Assembly: GCF_009002475.1 (NCBI RefSeq)
Contig: NZ_AP019860.1
Location: 9,377,001-9,441,000, forward strand
DNA from: Candidatus Uabimicrobium amorphum
GTDB taxonomy: Bacteria > Planctomycetota > Uabimicrobiia > Uabimicrobiales > Uabimicrobiaceae
Length of the DNA stretch: 64,000 nucleotides
Direction of reading: 5' to 3'
In this document: positions 1-8,746 of the stretch, piece after piece
Numbering within the stretch: position 1 is the stretch's first letter
How the letters are laid out: each line of letters starts with the position of its first letter
Translations under genes and position numbers: made by a program
Notes under the pieces: generated by a model
What the model was told of the DNA's origin: nothing
The model's input: only the letters and a program-made list of their open reading frames with translations
The model's database searches: none

Positions 1-351
1 TATTTTCTATTGACCGGTAAACACGTTTTTAACAGTAAAGACCCCGCGGATGTTTGTCGCCACCAAGTGAAAACCAAGCCACGTCTACCTTCTGAAGTTT
101 TGGGAAAACCAATCAACAAAGAACTGGAAGATATCATAATGCGCTGTTTGCGAAAAAAACCTCGCGAACGACCTCTCAATGCACAAGTTCTCTACAAGCT
201 TTTAAAAAATTGCCAAACAGACTGGGGGCAAGAGAAGGCGAAACTATGGTGGCGAGAAAACGCAGAGCGAGTGTACACAGATCTTGATAGTAGTAAAGTT
301 AAAGAAAAGCATCTTGATACGATCACTATTGACTTTACAACACGTACGTAA
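1..351 (+). CDS. Ser/Thr protein kinase, C-terminal fragment (5' end outside window)
   Basis: The reading frame is open from the first base and ends at TAA 349-351, so this is the C-terminal ~116 residues of a longer protein. It begins inside kinase subdomain IX/X (YFLLTGKHVF) and has the subdomain XI signature DIIMRCLRKKPRERP, the Arg that normally salt-bridges the APE Glu. A Trp/Ala/WW pattern (DWGQEKAKLWW) follows, typical of the end of planctomycete-type Hanks kinases. The final 30 residues are hydrophilic. No membrane segment is present in the visible part. It converges on the minus-strand kinase ending at 438. The kinase identity is secure; whether it has extra N-terminal domains cannot be seen. 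Confidence 0.8.
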   Translation, partial: YFLLTGKHVFNSKDPADVCRHQVKTKPRLPSEVLGKPINKELEDIIMRCLRKKPRERPLNAQVLYKLLKNCQTDWGQEKAKLWWRENAERVYTDLDSSKVKEKHLDTITIDFTTRT

Positions 352-437
352 TTTTTCATACAAAGTATGGCGATCATAGAAGATAATTGGTGTACCATGT
401 AAGATAAGCTTTTGAGTGGCGGAACCAACACGAATGG

Positions 438-1634
438 TTAGTCGCTCTTTGTACGATAAAGCTCTTGCACTTTGTTATATGTTAAACAATCGCTGAGACT
501 CAGGCGCGTTTTATTGCCAACATGAACTTTTCGACTCACAATAATGGGAATAATGAGACTTTTTTTGCGAAATATGGAAATCATTTTCATGACTGAATTC
601 TTTGGAATTTTACTATCGAGTAACAAAAAATTAGGTCGTGCATTGTTTTTGAGCTTATCAACTAAGTCGCGGCAGCCTTTTACAAGAACGATTTCAAGAT
701 TCATTCTGGCAAACATATTTTGATAGTGTTTTAGATATTTTGTACTGGTGTCGGCAATAAATACACATCCCCCTTGGGACTCGTCTAATTTACTTGCCGA
801 ATATTTTTGTAAAGCCTTACGAATTTCGTGCGCCATGTCTTCGGCTTTTTGATAGCGATCCTGTGGTTTTTTCATCACGGCTTTTTGGTAGATGGGAATG
901 AGCATTTTTTCCAAGCGGTTGAGCTTTTTTTCCTCAGGTATTGTTATTGGTTCCATGATCGTTGCTTTTGCCAAACGATACCCCGATGCATTGGGGAAAG
1001 GCAGTTGACGTGTAATCATTTGATAGAGCATAATTCCGAGCGCCCATATATCGGTACGTTCATCAATTGTTTCCTGCTCCCACTGTTCCGGCGACATGTA
1101 CGGAGCACTACCAATAAGGTCTTCTGTTGCCGTAAACGGTTCAGGGTTGTCTTCTAAAATTTTTACCACACCAAAATCGGCAACTTTAGGCGTTAGTTTT
1201 TTTGATAATAATATATTACTCGGTTTTAAATCGCGATGTATGATGTTGTGTTTATGGGCAAAGGCCACTCCTTCGGTAACCTGTTGCAAGATTTCGACGG
1301 CAGTGTATAGAGAATAGTTCACCTTATTCATATAGCGATCAAGTGAATTGGGATAGTAGTCCATGATAAAGTAGTGATTTTTCGGATTTACCACCAAAAC
1401 ACGCACGATATTTTTATGTTTAAGACGCGAAAGTATGTCCATTTCCTTTGTAAAACGTATACTCGCTTTATGGCTACGCGAATCCAATAATTTTAACGCT
1501 TGGTATTTCTTATTTTTTGGTAAATTATTATTGCGCACCATCCACACGATTGCTTGGCCTCCTTGTCCGATTTGTTTTACGAATTCGTAACCAGGAGGTA
1601 ACTCGATGTGTTGTTGCTCGTTTTCTGACAACAT
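438..1634 (-). CDS. Ser/Thr kinase fused to degenerate receiver-like domain
   Basis: A 398-residue cytoplasmic protein with no membrane segment. Residues ~16-278 form a Hanks kinase: Gly loop IGQGG (22-26), Lys48, catalytic HRDLKPSN (133-140), DFG 153-155, activation-segment SPEQ (181-184). All key catalytic residues are present, so it should be active. Residues ~289-395 look like a response-regulator receiver: strand with acidic residue VFIADTS (Asp295), phospho-acceptor-like LLLDSKIP (Asp340), then a hydrophobic strand IIPIIVS. Only one acidic-pocket Asp is clear and the conserved Lys is uncertain, so phosphorylation of the domain is doubtful. This kinase-then-receiver order is unusual. The gene is monocistronic, convergent with the kinase fragment at the left edge, and 77 bp beyond the end of the APH-like gene. 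Confidence 0.85.
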   Translation of the reverse strand: MLSENEQQHIELPPGYEFVKQIGQGGQAIVWMVRNNNLPKNKKYQALKLLDSRSHKASIRFTKEMDILSRLKHKNIVRVLVVNPKNHYFIMDYYPNSLDRYMNKVNYSLYTAVEILQQVTEGVAFAHKHNIIHRDLKPSNILLSKKLTPKVADFGVVKILEDNPEPFTATEDLIGSAPYMSPEQWEQETIDERTDIWALGIMLYQMITRQLPFPNASGYRLAKATIMEPITIPEEKKLNRLEKMLIPIYQKAVMKKPQDRYQKAEDMAHEIRKALQKYSASKLDESQGGCVFIADTSTKYLKHYQNMFARMNLEIVLVKGCRDLVDKLKNNARPNFLLLDSKIPKNSVMKMISIFRKKSLIIPIIVSRKVHVGNKTRLSLSDCLTYNKVQELYRTKSD

Positions 1635-1711
1635 AGTTCCTATCCTCTTTCAAAAAATAGCTCATTACGCCATATAATAGCAAATACGCGTCTAATAACG
1701 AAGTAAATTTT

Positions 1712-2722
1712 CTAAAGAATGTCGAGGTTATCTTTGATGTACACCATGGCGTTTTTCGCGGCGATAGGTATACGTTTTTTTAATCGTGGTATATCAGAGC
1801 GCGACTGCAACCATCCCAACATAACTAGTTGACGTATTGCTTGAAAAGTTTTGACATGCTGTATGTCTTTTTCGTTCAAAGGCATGTGTTCCGCGTAACC
1901 CTCCAACAATGCGGCACATAACTGTGATAAATCACTACGCTTTTCATACTCTGTAAAAAAAGCCAGGGAACGCATAGGGATCGCAAGGTCGTAACTATGA
2001 AGTCCTACGCCACTATCATCAAAATCAATCGCCCCTAAGACACCTTTATTCACAACAAAGTTACCAAAATGAAGGTCGGCGTGCATGAGCCCTACTTTTT
2101 TGGGATTATTTTTTTCATAGAGAATCATCATTTCATAAATGCTGTCGCGCGCACGAATGAGTAAGTTGTGTTGTTTTCGTGGAATCCCAATAACATCTTC
2201 CAAATCACCAAATTTTGAGTTACGGCCAATAAGGCCGTCTATCGACCAATATTTGCGATGTTGTATTTTTCGTTTTTTTCCCGTTTTTTGTAATTGAGCA
2301 ATCAAAGCACCTAGTTTATGCATGTAGTTTTCATTGGTATGTTTCCATAAAAATCGACCTTCTACCCAATGAAAAACCGCACAATGACGCGGATGAGACA
2401 TCGCGGGATGTTTTACTATTACAAAATGTGTTCCGCTTTTGGATTTTATAGGCTGTGGAACTTGAATATCTGTCGATTTTCCGATAGAGATTAACCACTG
2501 TAGTTCTTCCTGTATTGCTTGCGTTGTATGATATCCGTAACGATGAACACGCAGTAAATACTTTTTACCTTTTTTATCGATTAACTGAAAAGTGGCATTT
2601 TCGCCGTTTTGAATGTAGTTTACTTTTTTGATCGCGAGAGGGTACTGTTCGATAACAGCCATCGCTAACTTTCGTAAACGATACGCCTGGGAACGTTCCG
2701 AAGCTTGTGCAAATGGAATCAT
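1712..2722 (-). CDS. APH/choline kinase-family phosphotransferase (SrkA/ThrB2-like)
   Basis: A 336-residue soluble protein of the aminoglycoside phosphotransferase/homoserine kinase II fold. It shows the Brenner-type catalytic motif HADLHFGNF followed by the metal-binding IDFDDSG, and an N-lobe strand ending in LLRVHRYG that carries the ATP-binding region. The SYDLA segment after the IDFDD motif is typical of the SrkA/YihE and HomK branch, which phosphorylate small molecules or proteins. The substrate cannot be deduced. It is divergent from the kinase-WD40 gene at 2849, with a 126-bp AT-rich shared promoter region. Confidence 0.8.
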   Translation of the reverse strand: MIPFAQASERSQAYRLRKLAMAVIEQYPLAIKKVNYIQNGENATFQLIDKKGKKYLLRVHRYGYHTTQAIQEELQWLISIGKSTDIQVPQPIKSKSGTHFVIVKHPAMSHPRHCAVFHWVEGRFLWKHTNENYMHKLGALIAQLQKTGKKRKIQHRKYWSIDGLIGRNSKFGDLEDVIGIPRKQHNLLIRARDSIYEMMILYEKNNPKKVGLMHADLHFGNFVVNKGVLGAIDFDDSGVGLHSYDLAIPMRSLAFFTEYEKRSDLSQLCAALLEGYAEHMPLNEKDIQHVKTFQAIRQLVMLGWLQSRSDIPRLKKRIPIAAKNAMVYIKDNLDIL

Positions 2723-2848
2723 ATAGTTTGTTACCTTTAGAAATAAATATTATTAATAGCCACACAAATTGTTTATATTATAATCGCTAGACAACAGAAA
2801 AAAACTTAGTTTTTCGCAAAATTTACAAGTTCATTCTAGGACCGATAT

Positions 2849-5800
2849 ATGTACGCACATGATGATCGATCTTCACCGGCAGGGAAATCTCAACAAAAAA
2901 CAGTTGAGTTTGGTCGCTACACTTTACAAAGTGAGTTGGGGCGCGGAGGCATGGGAATTGTTTATGGTGCTTACGATCGCAAATTTAAGAGACATGTGGC
3001 TTTAAAAGTTATGTTGAGTCAAGACAAGGAGCACATGGAGCGCTTTTTTCACGAAATGTCTGCTGTGGCCAAACTCAATCATCCAAATATTGTGCGATTT
3101 TATGAATTTGGCAGGACCCCACGGCCTTATTTTACTATGGAGTACATCGAAGGTGTTAGCCTGACGCATCTCATTTACAATCGTAAAATTCAAGTGCAGC
3201 AGCTTGTTGATTTGATGATTCCCGTATGTAAAGCGCTGCAATGTGCACATGAACATAATATTATTCATCGCGATATAAAACCAAGTAACATCATGATTCG
3301 TAAAGATGGTGTCCCAAAATTGATGGACTTTGGAGTGGCTAAAATTTCCGATGCAACCCAACAGCTGTCCAAAACAGGGCAAATGATTGGAACCATTTTG
3401 TACATGTCTCCGGAACAGGTACAAGGAAAAGCCACTTTTGAAAGTGATATCTATTCACTTGGGGCCACGATGTATGAGGCACTTACCTATCGTACGGTAT
3501 TCCAGGGGGAAATAGAGGTCAATGTTATTTGTCAAATTATGGAGAAAGATCCCATTCCTCTGCGGCATCTAAACCCCGATATCTGTCCTTATTTAGAAGC
3601 AATATGCCTGAAGTGTCTACAACGCAATCCTCTGCGGCGCTACGCTTCTTTTACACAACTAGTGAAAGATTTTGAGAATTATAAAAACAATCGACCGATT
3701 ATTGCTAAGAAATATAGTGCCGTGCGCCATTTTACTAATTTTATCTTACGCTACAAAGTTGTGTCATCGATCGTCGTGATTAGTTTTTTGCTGTTGATGA
3801 CACTAATGGGAATGCTTTTGCATCACAAAAGCATTTTGCAAGATACCTTAAGTGAACTACAAGAAGAGAAAAAAGCGGTTGAGAAAGCGCATGAAATCGT
3901 ACAGAAAGAACGTTTGGAGTCACAAAAAAAAGAGTACAACATGGCGGTGCGTTTAACAAAAATATTACTATCTAAAGCAAAGTCGGCACAAGAAAAAAGT
4001 CGTTGGAAGCAACTGGGAGCATTCGGAGGAACTGCTTTACAAACGCTTCACAACTACGAAGATAATCCAGAGGTTTCCCAGTTGCGTTCGCAATCCAAAA
4101 AGTATATTCGCCAAGCTTTTTTACATAGCGGAATACGTTGGCGATTTCCAGGTGTTTACTATTCTGATCGCGAAATCAGAGCTGTTTACGCCAAGCAAAA
4201 TAGTGTGATTTCTGTTGATGATAATGAAGTGATTACTTGGGATTTGCATTCTGGAAAATTGAAAAAATCTTGTGCTTTTCGCGACCGGATTTCCCTATCG
4301 GCTATTGACCAAGATAAGAAAAAGTTAGCACTGACCATCCGCGATAAGATTTGTATTTTGGACATCGCTACGCAAAAAATGACAAAGTTTTCTTACAAGT
4401 CTATTACCGGTATTGCTTTGTATCGAACTATCTGTGTTTTTTCAAGTATGAATAAACTTCATTTTCTTGATATCACAAATGGTCACGTCGAAATAATAAA
4501 AACACCTGCGCCTGTAAGATCCTTGCGTTTCAACAACGATGGGACAAAGATTTGTGGAATTTGTGCAAAGCAAATTTGTATTTGGAGTGTGTCAGCAACA
4601 AAGTTGACTCATTCGTTTTCTGTAAGTGAAAAACTGTATAATGTGCAATTTCATCCACATAACTATCTTGTCTACCACTCAACTGAGGGGATCATTACTT
4701 GGGATATGAAAAAACGCAAAAAAATGAGTTCTTATGTAAGAGAGGATTGCGTTGATTTTTCCCTTTCTCCTTCTGGTCGCGAAATGGCGCTTGTCCGACG
4801 AAGACACATCGAGGTTGTTTCTATGGAGCAAGGGCGTATGCTACCTAAGAATGTGAGATTGCTATCATCACGCGCGATAGGGGTTATGTGTTTTTCTTCA
4901 GATGAAAAAAGACTTATAGAGGCGTATAAGTCAATTGTCTTGTGGGATGTTGCTACGCAAAAGAAGCTCTATAGTAAGATCGGCAACGCTCCCACGATAC
5001 ACTCTATTCATTGGAGTTTTGACAATAAAAAAATGGTCACTTTGAATTCCGGTGGGATTACAACTATATGGAACGCGCAAACCGGACAGGTGTTACATTG
5101 TATTGAGCAGTACCAGCCTTTCTACGTTAAATTTTTAGCGGATGGCAAGTTGGTTATGTACTGTTTTGATTCTAAAATTGGTCAAGTATATTTTTTGCTA
5201 TGGGAATTAGAGCCCAAACTAAAGCTGATACAAAAAATATTGACGAATGAGCGACAACGCCGTGGAGATGTGCATTCACATTTAAAGCAAATAGTGAGTT
5301 TTTCAGGAAAAGATATAACTGTTTCTAGTTTTTCAGGAAAAAAATTAAAATCATTTACGGCACCAGGCGAAGCACACTATATTCAATATCACCCGAAAAA
5401 CAGTAGTTTTTTTCTCTCCACCAAAAATCATGGCGTCTATTTGTGGCAGTCACAATGGAAAAAGATCACGACTCTGGAGACGAAGGTAAATTATATTCGA
5501 TTCACAAAAGATCATCGTTACATGGGGATTGTTGCTTGGGACAATACGTTTACAAAGGTTGACCTGCAGAATTTGCGGGTAGTCACAAAAATTAACATCC
5601 CCCTGTCTTTTATAGAAAAAGTAGAGTTTAGTGATGACCATAACATCATTTATTGTTCAGGAACAAGCGAAGAGGTAAAAAGTTATACCATTGTTTTTGA
5701 TACAGAGCGACAAAAGGTATTGCATTCTGTTTCAAACAGTTGTTGTATGGTGCCAAATCATGATTATTCTGCTGTGGCGACAGGTTTTCATGGTGGGGCA

Positions 5801-6898
5801 ATTTCGGTTACGAATAGTCTTTTGCGAAGGCTTCCTGGCCACAGTTCTATTATCAATAAAGTACGCTTTAGTCCAGATGGAACAAAAATAGCGACAGGAT
5901 CTTTTGATCAATCGATGTGTTTATGGGACGTAAAAACACGAAAAAAACTTCATACTTTTACAGGTTTCCATGGCCATGTAAAGAATATTGACTTTCACCG
6001 TCATTCTTCACAAATAATGGCAAACGATAGCCATCAAGTTACTATTTGGGACCTAGTTTCTAAAAAACAACTTCGTAGACAAGAAGTACAAAAGCCTGAG
6101 GAGTTTTCGGCGGTAAGGTTTTTGCAAAACAGGGATAATATCATTGCCTCAACAGTACCTAAATTTAGATTATTTACCTGGGATGCAAAGCAACAAAGAA
6201 AATTATTGGGACAGCACCAACGGTACATTATCGACTATATTGTTTTGCCGCGCGAGAAAAGAGTGATTAGTTTGGGATTTTCCGGCAAGGTAGTTATATG
6301 GGATTTGCAACTATCGCGTAAAATAACGGAATTTCATGGGGGAAAGTTGTCGCGGTTTTTAAGCTACCATCCGCAAAAAAGATTATTGGCTATCGCGGGA
6401 AAAAATGTAGTACTCTATGACTTTCGCACGATGAATAAAGTCAAAGAGTGGGCGAATATAGATTATGCGATTAAAGGTATATGTTTTTCTTTGGAAGGTG
6501 ACAAAATATTCATCTTAGGTGATGAGATTTATTTGTGGAGTACAATCTCCGGTAAATTACTACAGAAGTTCCCGATAAACGCTCATTGTATTTATCGGCA
6601 TCCTAAATATGACTCATACGCCATAGGGTGTGATGACGGTAGGTTGTATTTGTTGAATCTCAATTTGTTACGCTCGCCTTCATTTGTTGCTTCGTGGTTC
6701 AAAAATATTTTTGAACCATCCACCGTGTCCACAGAGAATTCCTATTTTGGTTTTCGTATGGATGTTCCTGGACAATATATAGAGTACGCATTAGAGCACT
6801 ATCCTCAGAAGCTTGTTGAAATCTTATTTGGCGTGCATGTCAAAGATAGTTTAAAATTTGAAGATGAAAGAAAGCCGTTGTATTTATGGTACAAGTAA
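2849..6898 (+). CDS. Transmembrane Ser/Thr kinase with C-terminal WD40 propellers
   Basis: 1349 residues. Kinase domain ~24-280: Gly loop LGRGGMGIVY (30-39), Lys53, HRDIKPSN (140-147), DFG 160-162, SPEQ activation segment. It belongs to the PknB-like class with GxGGMG. A single hydrophobic helix at ~302-324 is followed by a charged coiled coil (~330-365) and then ~900 residues of WD40-like beta-propeller repeats with recurring WD (TWDLHSGK, LWDVKTRKK, IWDLQLSRK). The repeats are divergent in the middle and canonical near 980-1030 (GHSSIINKVRFSPDGTKIATGS). Inferred topology is kinase in the cytoplasm with the propellers across the membrane as a sensor or scaffold. It shares architecture with the 1741-residue protein at 49843. 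The start is supported by agreement with the kinase N-terminus. Confidence 0.9.
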   Translation: MYAHDDRSSPAGKSQQKTVEFGRYTLQSELGRGGMGIVYGAYDRKFKRHVALKVMLSQDKEHMERFFHEMSAVAKLNHPNIVRFYEFGRTPRPYFTMEYIEGVSLTHLIYNRKIQVQQLVDLMIPVCKALQCAHEHNIIHRDIKPSNIMIRKDGVPKLMDFGVAKISDATQQLSKTGQMIGTILYMSPEQVQGKATFESDIYSLGATMYEALTYRTVFQGEIEVNVICQIMEKDPIPLRHLNPDICPYLEAICLKCLQRNPLRRYASFTQLVKDFENYKNNRPIIAKKYSAVRHFTNFILRYKVVSSIVVISFLLLMTLMGMLLHHKSILQDTLSELQEEKKAVEKAHEIVQKERLESQKKEYNMAVRLTKILLSKAKSAQEKSRWKQLGAFGGTALQTLHNYEDNPEVSQLRSQSKKYIRQAFLHSGIRWRFPGVYYSDREIRAVYAKQNSVISVDDNEVITWDLHSGKLKKSCAFRDRISLSAIDQDKKKLALTIRDKICILDIATQKMTKFSYKSITGIALYRTICVFSSMNKLHFLDITNGHVEIIKTPAPVRSLRFNNDGTKICGICAKQICIWSVSATKLTHSFSVSEKLYNVQFHPHNYLVYHSTEGIITWDMKKRKKMSSYVREDCVDFSLSPSGREMALVRRRHIEVVSMEQGRMLPKNVRLLSSRAIGVMCFSSDEKRLIEAYKSIVLWDVATQKKLYSKIGNAPTIHSIHWSFDNKKMVTLNSGGITTIWNAQTGQVLHCIEQYQPFYVKFLADGKLVMYCFDSKIGQVYFLLWELEPKLKLIQKILTNERQRRGDVHSHLKQIVSFSGKDITVSSFSGKKLKSFTAPGEAHYIQYHPKNSSFFLSTKNHGVYLWQSQWKKITTLETKVNYIRFTKDHRYMGIVAWDNTFTKVDLQNLRVVTKINIPLSFIEKVEFSDDHNIIYCSGTSEEVKSYTIVFDTERQKVLHSVSNSCCMVPNHDYSAVATGFHGGAISVTNSLLRRLPGHSSIINKVRFSPDGTKIATGSFDQSMCLWDVKTRKKLHTFTGFHGHVKNIDFHRHSSQIMANDSHQVTIWDLVSKKQLRRQEVQKPEEFSAVRFLQNRDNIIASTVPKFRLFTWDAKQQRKLLGQHQRYIIDYIVLPREKRVISLGFSGKVVIWDLQLSRKITEFHGGKLSRFLSYHPQKRLLAIAGKNVVLYDFRTMNKVKEWANIDYAIKGICFSLEGDKIFILGDEIYLWSTISGKLLQKFPINAHCIYRHPKYDSYAIGCDDGRLYLLNLNLLRSPSFVASWFKNIFEPSTVSTENSYFGFRMDVPGQYIEYALEHYPQKLVEILFGVHVKDSLKFEDERKPLYLWYK

Positions 6899-7013
6899 GA
6901 GGTCTATTGATAAATAGATACGTACACGCGAAACCTGACGTATTTTTTGGATAAAAAAATCCGATGCGGGTAGGTGGCCGTTTTCGTTTGTTGAGTTTAA
7001 TGTTTCGAATATG

Positions 7014-7994
7014 CTAGCGACTAATGATGGCTATCATGATGAGTATACTTAGAGTGACACATATGGTTACGTACCAAGCAAAATAAGATTTTTGAGGTTT
7101 ATGGCGGCGACGTGCGGAAGTTCGTTTCAGTTGTTCGTTAATTTTTCTCAACTCAAGACTGATCTCTTTGCTTTCAAACATTTCCAACATCACTCTTACC
7201 GAAGCAATTCTTTCCTCGGGCTTTTTTTGTAGAGCACTGTTTATAATATGAGACACTTCCATGAGCTGTGGATTCTTTTCGACAACGAGAGTGTGAATCT
7301 TGGGTAGTTTCATATTCACTATGCGATCAATTGTCGAGATGACACTTCCACCATAAAAAGGAGAATATTTTTCCCAAGTGAAGAATTGATAGAAAACCAC
7401 TCCCAAGGAGAAGACATCCGTATTGCTCCCTACTTTCAGTTGTGGATCTATTTGTTCGGGGCTCATATATCCTGGAGTTCCTACAATACTCCCCGTCTTC
7501 GTCAGTTTAGATAATTCGCTGTTGATATTTTTTGCCATCCCTAAATCTAAAATTTTGGGAGTGTAATCTTTCGTTAACATAATATTGGAGGGTTTTATAT
7601 CGCGATGAATGATTCCATGCTCATTAAGAGCTGCGATTCCTTGACATATCTTCTGGCTAATCTCTATTTGTTGGTCAAGTGACAATGAACGTGGATAACG
7701 ACGTATAAGATCCTCAAGCGTGAGCCCTTTCACATACTCCATAACAATAAACAATTTCCCTTTGCCAGGAAAAAAGTCAAGTCCCTTTACAACATTAGGA
7801 TGATTTATGGTTTTCATGAAGTGATATTCGCGTTGGATGCGCCGCGCCGTAACATCAGGTTCGTCTTTGTTTAACGAACATTCCTTTATGGCGACTTGTA
7901 AATTCGTTGTTGTGTCTAAGGCAAGGTAGACATTCCCCATACCACCGTGGCCTAACACTTTTTGTATATGATAGCGATTATTAGGTAATAGCAT
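7014..7994 (-). CDS. Ser/Thr protein kinase with C-terminal membrane anchor
   Basis: 326 residues. Kinase domain ~8-275 with Gly loop LGHGGMGNVY, Lys37, HRDIKPSN (130-137), DLG 150-152 (Leu for Phe, tolerated in active kinases), GTPGYMSPEQ, and the C-lobe Arg motif KKPEERIAS. A basic linker RRRHKPQK (~296-302) is followed by one hydrophobic helix ~304-324 and only two residues after it, so this is a tail-anchored or single-pass cytoplasmic kinase with no extracellular sensor. It lies 2 bp downstream of the zinc-finger gene at 7997-8443 and is surely co-transcribed with it, so that small protein is a candidate regulatory partner. Confidence 0.9.
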   Translation of the reverse strand: MLLPNNRYHIQKVLGHGGMGNVYLALDTTTNLQVAIKECSLNKDEPDVTARRIQREYHFMKTINHPNVVKGLDFFPGKGKLFIVMEYVKGLTLEDLIRRYPRSLSLDQQIEISQKICQGIAALNEHGIIHRDIKPSNIMLTKDYTPKILDLGMAKNINSELSKLTKTGSIVGTPGYMSPEQIDPQLKVGSNTDVFSLGVVFYQFFTWEKYSPFYGGSVISTIDRIVNMKLPKIHTLVVEKNPQLMEVSHIINSALQKKPEERIASVRVMLEMFESKEISLELRKINEQLKRTSARRRHKPQKSYFAWYVTICVTLSILIMIAIISR

Positions 7995-7996
7995 GT

Positions 7997-8443
7997 TTAG
8001 ATTTTCTTTTTTGACAATACTGTTTTTAGATGATGTGGAGCTTTTTTAAAGTTAAGTGATGATTTCATTGCGGTTTGTTTTTGATGTTTTTCTAGTAGAT
8101 ATTCGCGAAAATAAGGATCTAACTTGGTGAAGCACGCTTTTGTTTGTTCTAGTCCTAGGTGTTTTGTCATGCCTAATAAGTGAAATTGTGCGTGTACGTA
8201 GTCGGCAAATTCAAGACGTTTTTTGCAAATTTGGCAATGGTGAATATGATGTAACGAATCATTTTCTAAAACGTGGCGGTTGAGTAAGTACATCTGGATT
8301 GACTCGGGAGGGGGGCACATTGCAATTTGCTCTTTGATATGCTTTTGTTTATCAATTTGTCGTTGCAACTGCTGTTTTTCTCGTTGAAGAATGTAGTCAT
8401 TTAGGTATTTTGCTAGCCAGTAAATATTTGTTTCTATTTTCAT
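7997..8443 (-). CDS. Small zinc-finger (ZAS/zf-HC2-like) protein, kinase partner
   Basis: 148 residues, no membrane helix. An N-terminal charged helix (~15-40, coiled-coil-like QREKQQLQRQIDKQ) is followed by CPPPESIQMYLLNR and HHIHHCQICKKRL. Cys43, His66, Cys70 and Cys73 reproduce the HxxxCxxC zinc motif of anti-sigma-factor ZAS domains. In Planctomycetota this motif is also found at the N-terminus of some kinases; here it is a separate gene. The ATG has a strong Shine-Dalgarno (GGGAGAGGAC) just upstream. It is the first gene of a two-gene operon with the kinase at 7014. Function is inferred only as regulation of a sigma factor or the adjacent kinase; no sigma gene is adjacent. Confidence 0.65.
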   Translation of the reverse strand: MKIETNIYWLAKYLNDYILQREKQQLQRQIDKQKHIKEQIAMCPPPESIQMYLLNRHVLENDSLHHIHHCQICKKRLEFADYVHAQFHLLGMTKHLGLEQTKACFTKLDPYFREYLLEKHQKQTAMKSSLNFKKAPHHLKTVLSKKKI

Positions 8444-8527
8444 TGTCCTCTCCCTGTGGTTAATTACATAGATTATATTAGAAAATTACGTTAATGAAAA
8501 CGAAATTTTTTTATAAAAATGCATATG

Positions 8528-8544
8528 AGTTTCGACTCGAAACT
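8528..8544. promoter_or_regulatory. 17-bp perfect dyad upstream of hydrogenase operon
   Basis: AGTTTCGA-C-TCGAAACT is a perfect inverted repeat with 8-bp arms and a one-base centre, ~200 bp before hydB. It lies in the 303-bp gap between the divergent zinc-finger/kinase operon and the hydrogenase operon. The size and symmetry suit a dimeric repressor or activator site. The cognate regulator is unknown. Confidence 0.4.
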
Positions 8545-8632
8545 TCCGTGCTATCTTCAAATTTTGTTATGGAAACTATAGCCGGTTATTTTAGGTTGTC
8601 ATAGTAGTAAGGCAAAATTCTGCTTTAAAGAG

Positions 8633-8661
8633 GCCATTGCGAATGGCATGCATTTTGCATG
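8633..8661. promoter_or_regulatory. Two abutting short dyads upstream of hydrogenase operon
   Basis: GCCATT-gcg-AATGGC (8633-8647) is immediately followed by CATGCA-ttt-TGCATG (8647-8661), sharing one base. Two adjacent 15-bp dyads of different sequence in a promoter region suggest tandem operators or a small structured leader. A weak TACAAT (8686-8691) downstream could be a -10 element, but I see no convincing -35 at the right distance. Confidence 0.35.
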
Positions 8662-8696
8662 TCTCTATTACTGTAAAGTATAGCTTACAATCTTAC

Positions 8697-8717
8697 ATTT
8701 TGATTTTTTATCAAAAT
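8697..8717. promoter_or_regulatory. 21-bp FNR-like palindrome before hydB
   Basis: The arms ATTTTGAT and ATCAAAAT are perfect over 8 bp around a TTTTT centre. The inner half-sites TTGAT/ATCAA are those of FNR-family sites, but the spacer is 5 bp rather than the canonical 4. It ends 29 bp before the hydB ATG. Alternatives are a weak AT hairpin or a site for a CRP/FNR relative with different spacing. Confidence 0.4.
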
Positions 8718-8746
8718 AGCAGCGTGACACAACAAAGGAAATAGAA

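Noticed and set aside
8697-8717. Canonical FNR box
   Set aside because: The half-sites match but the spacer is 5 rather than 4 bp; kept only as an FNR-like palindrome.
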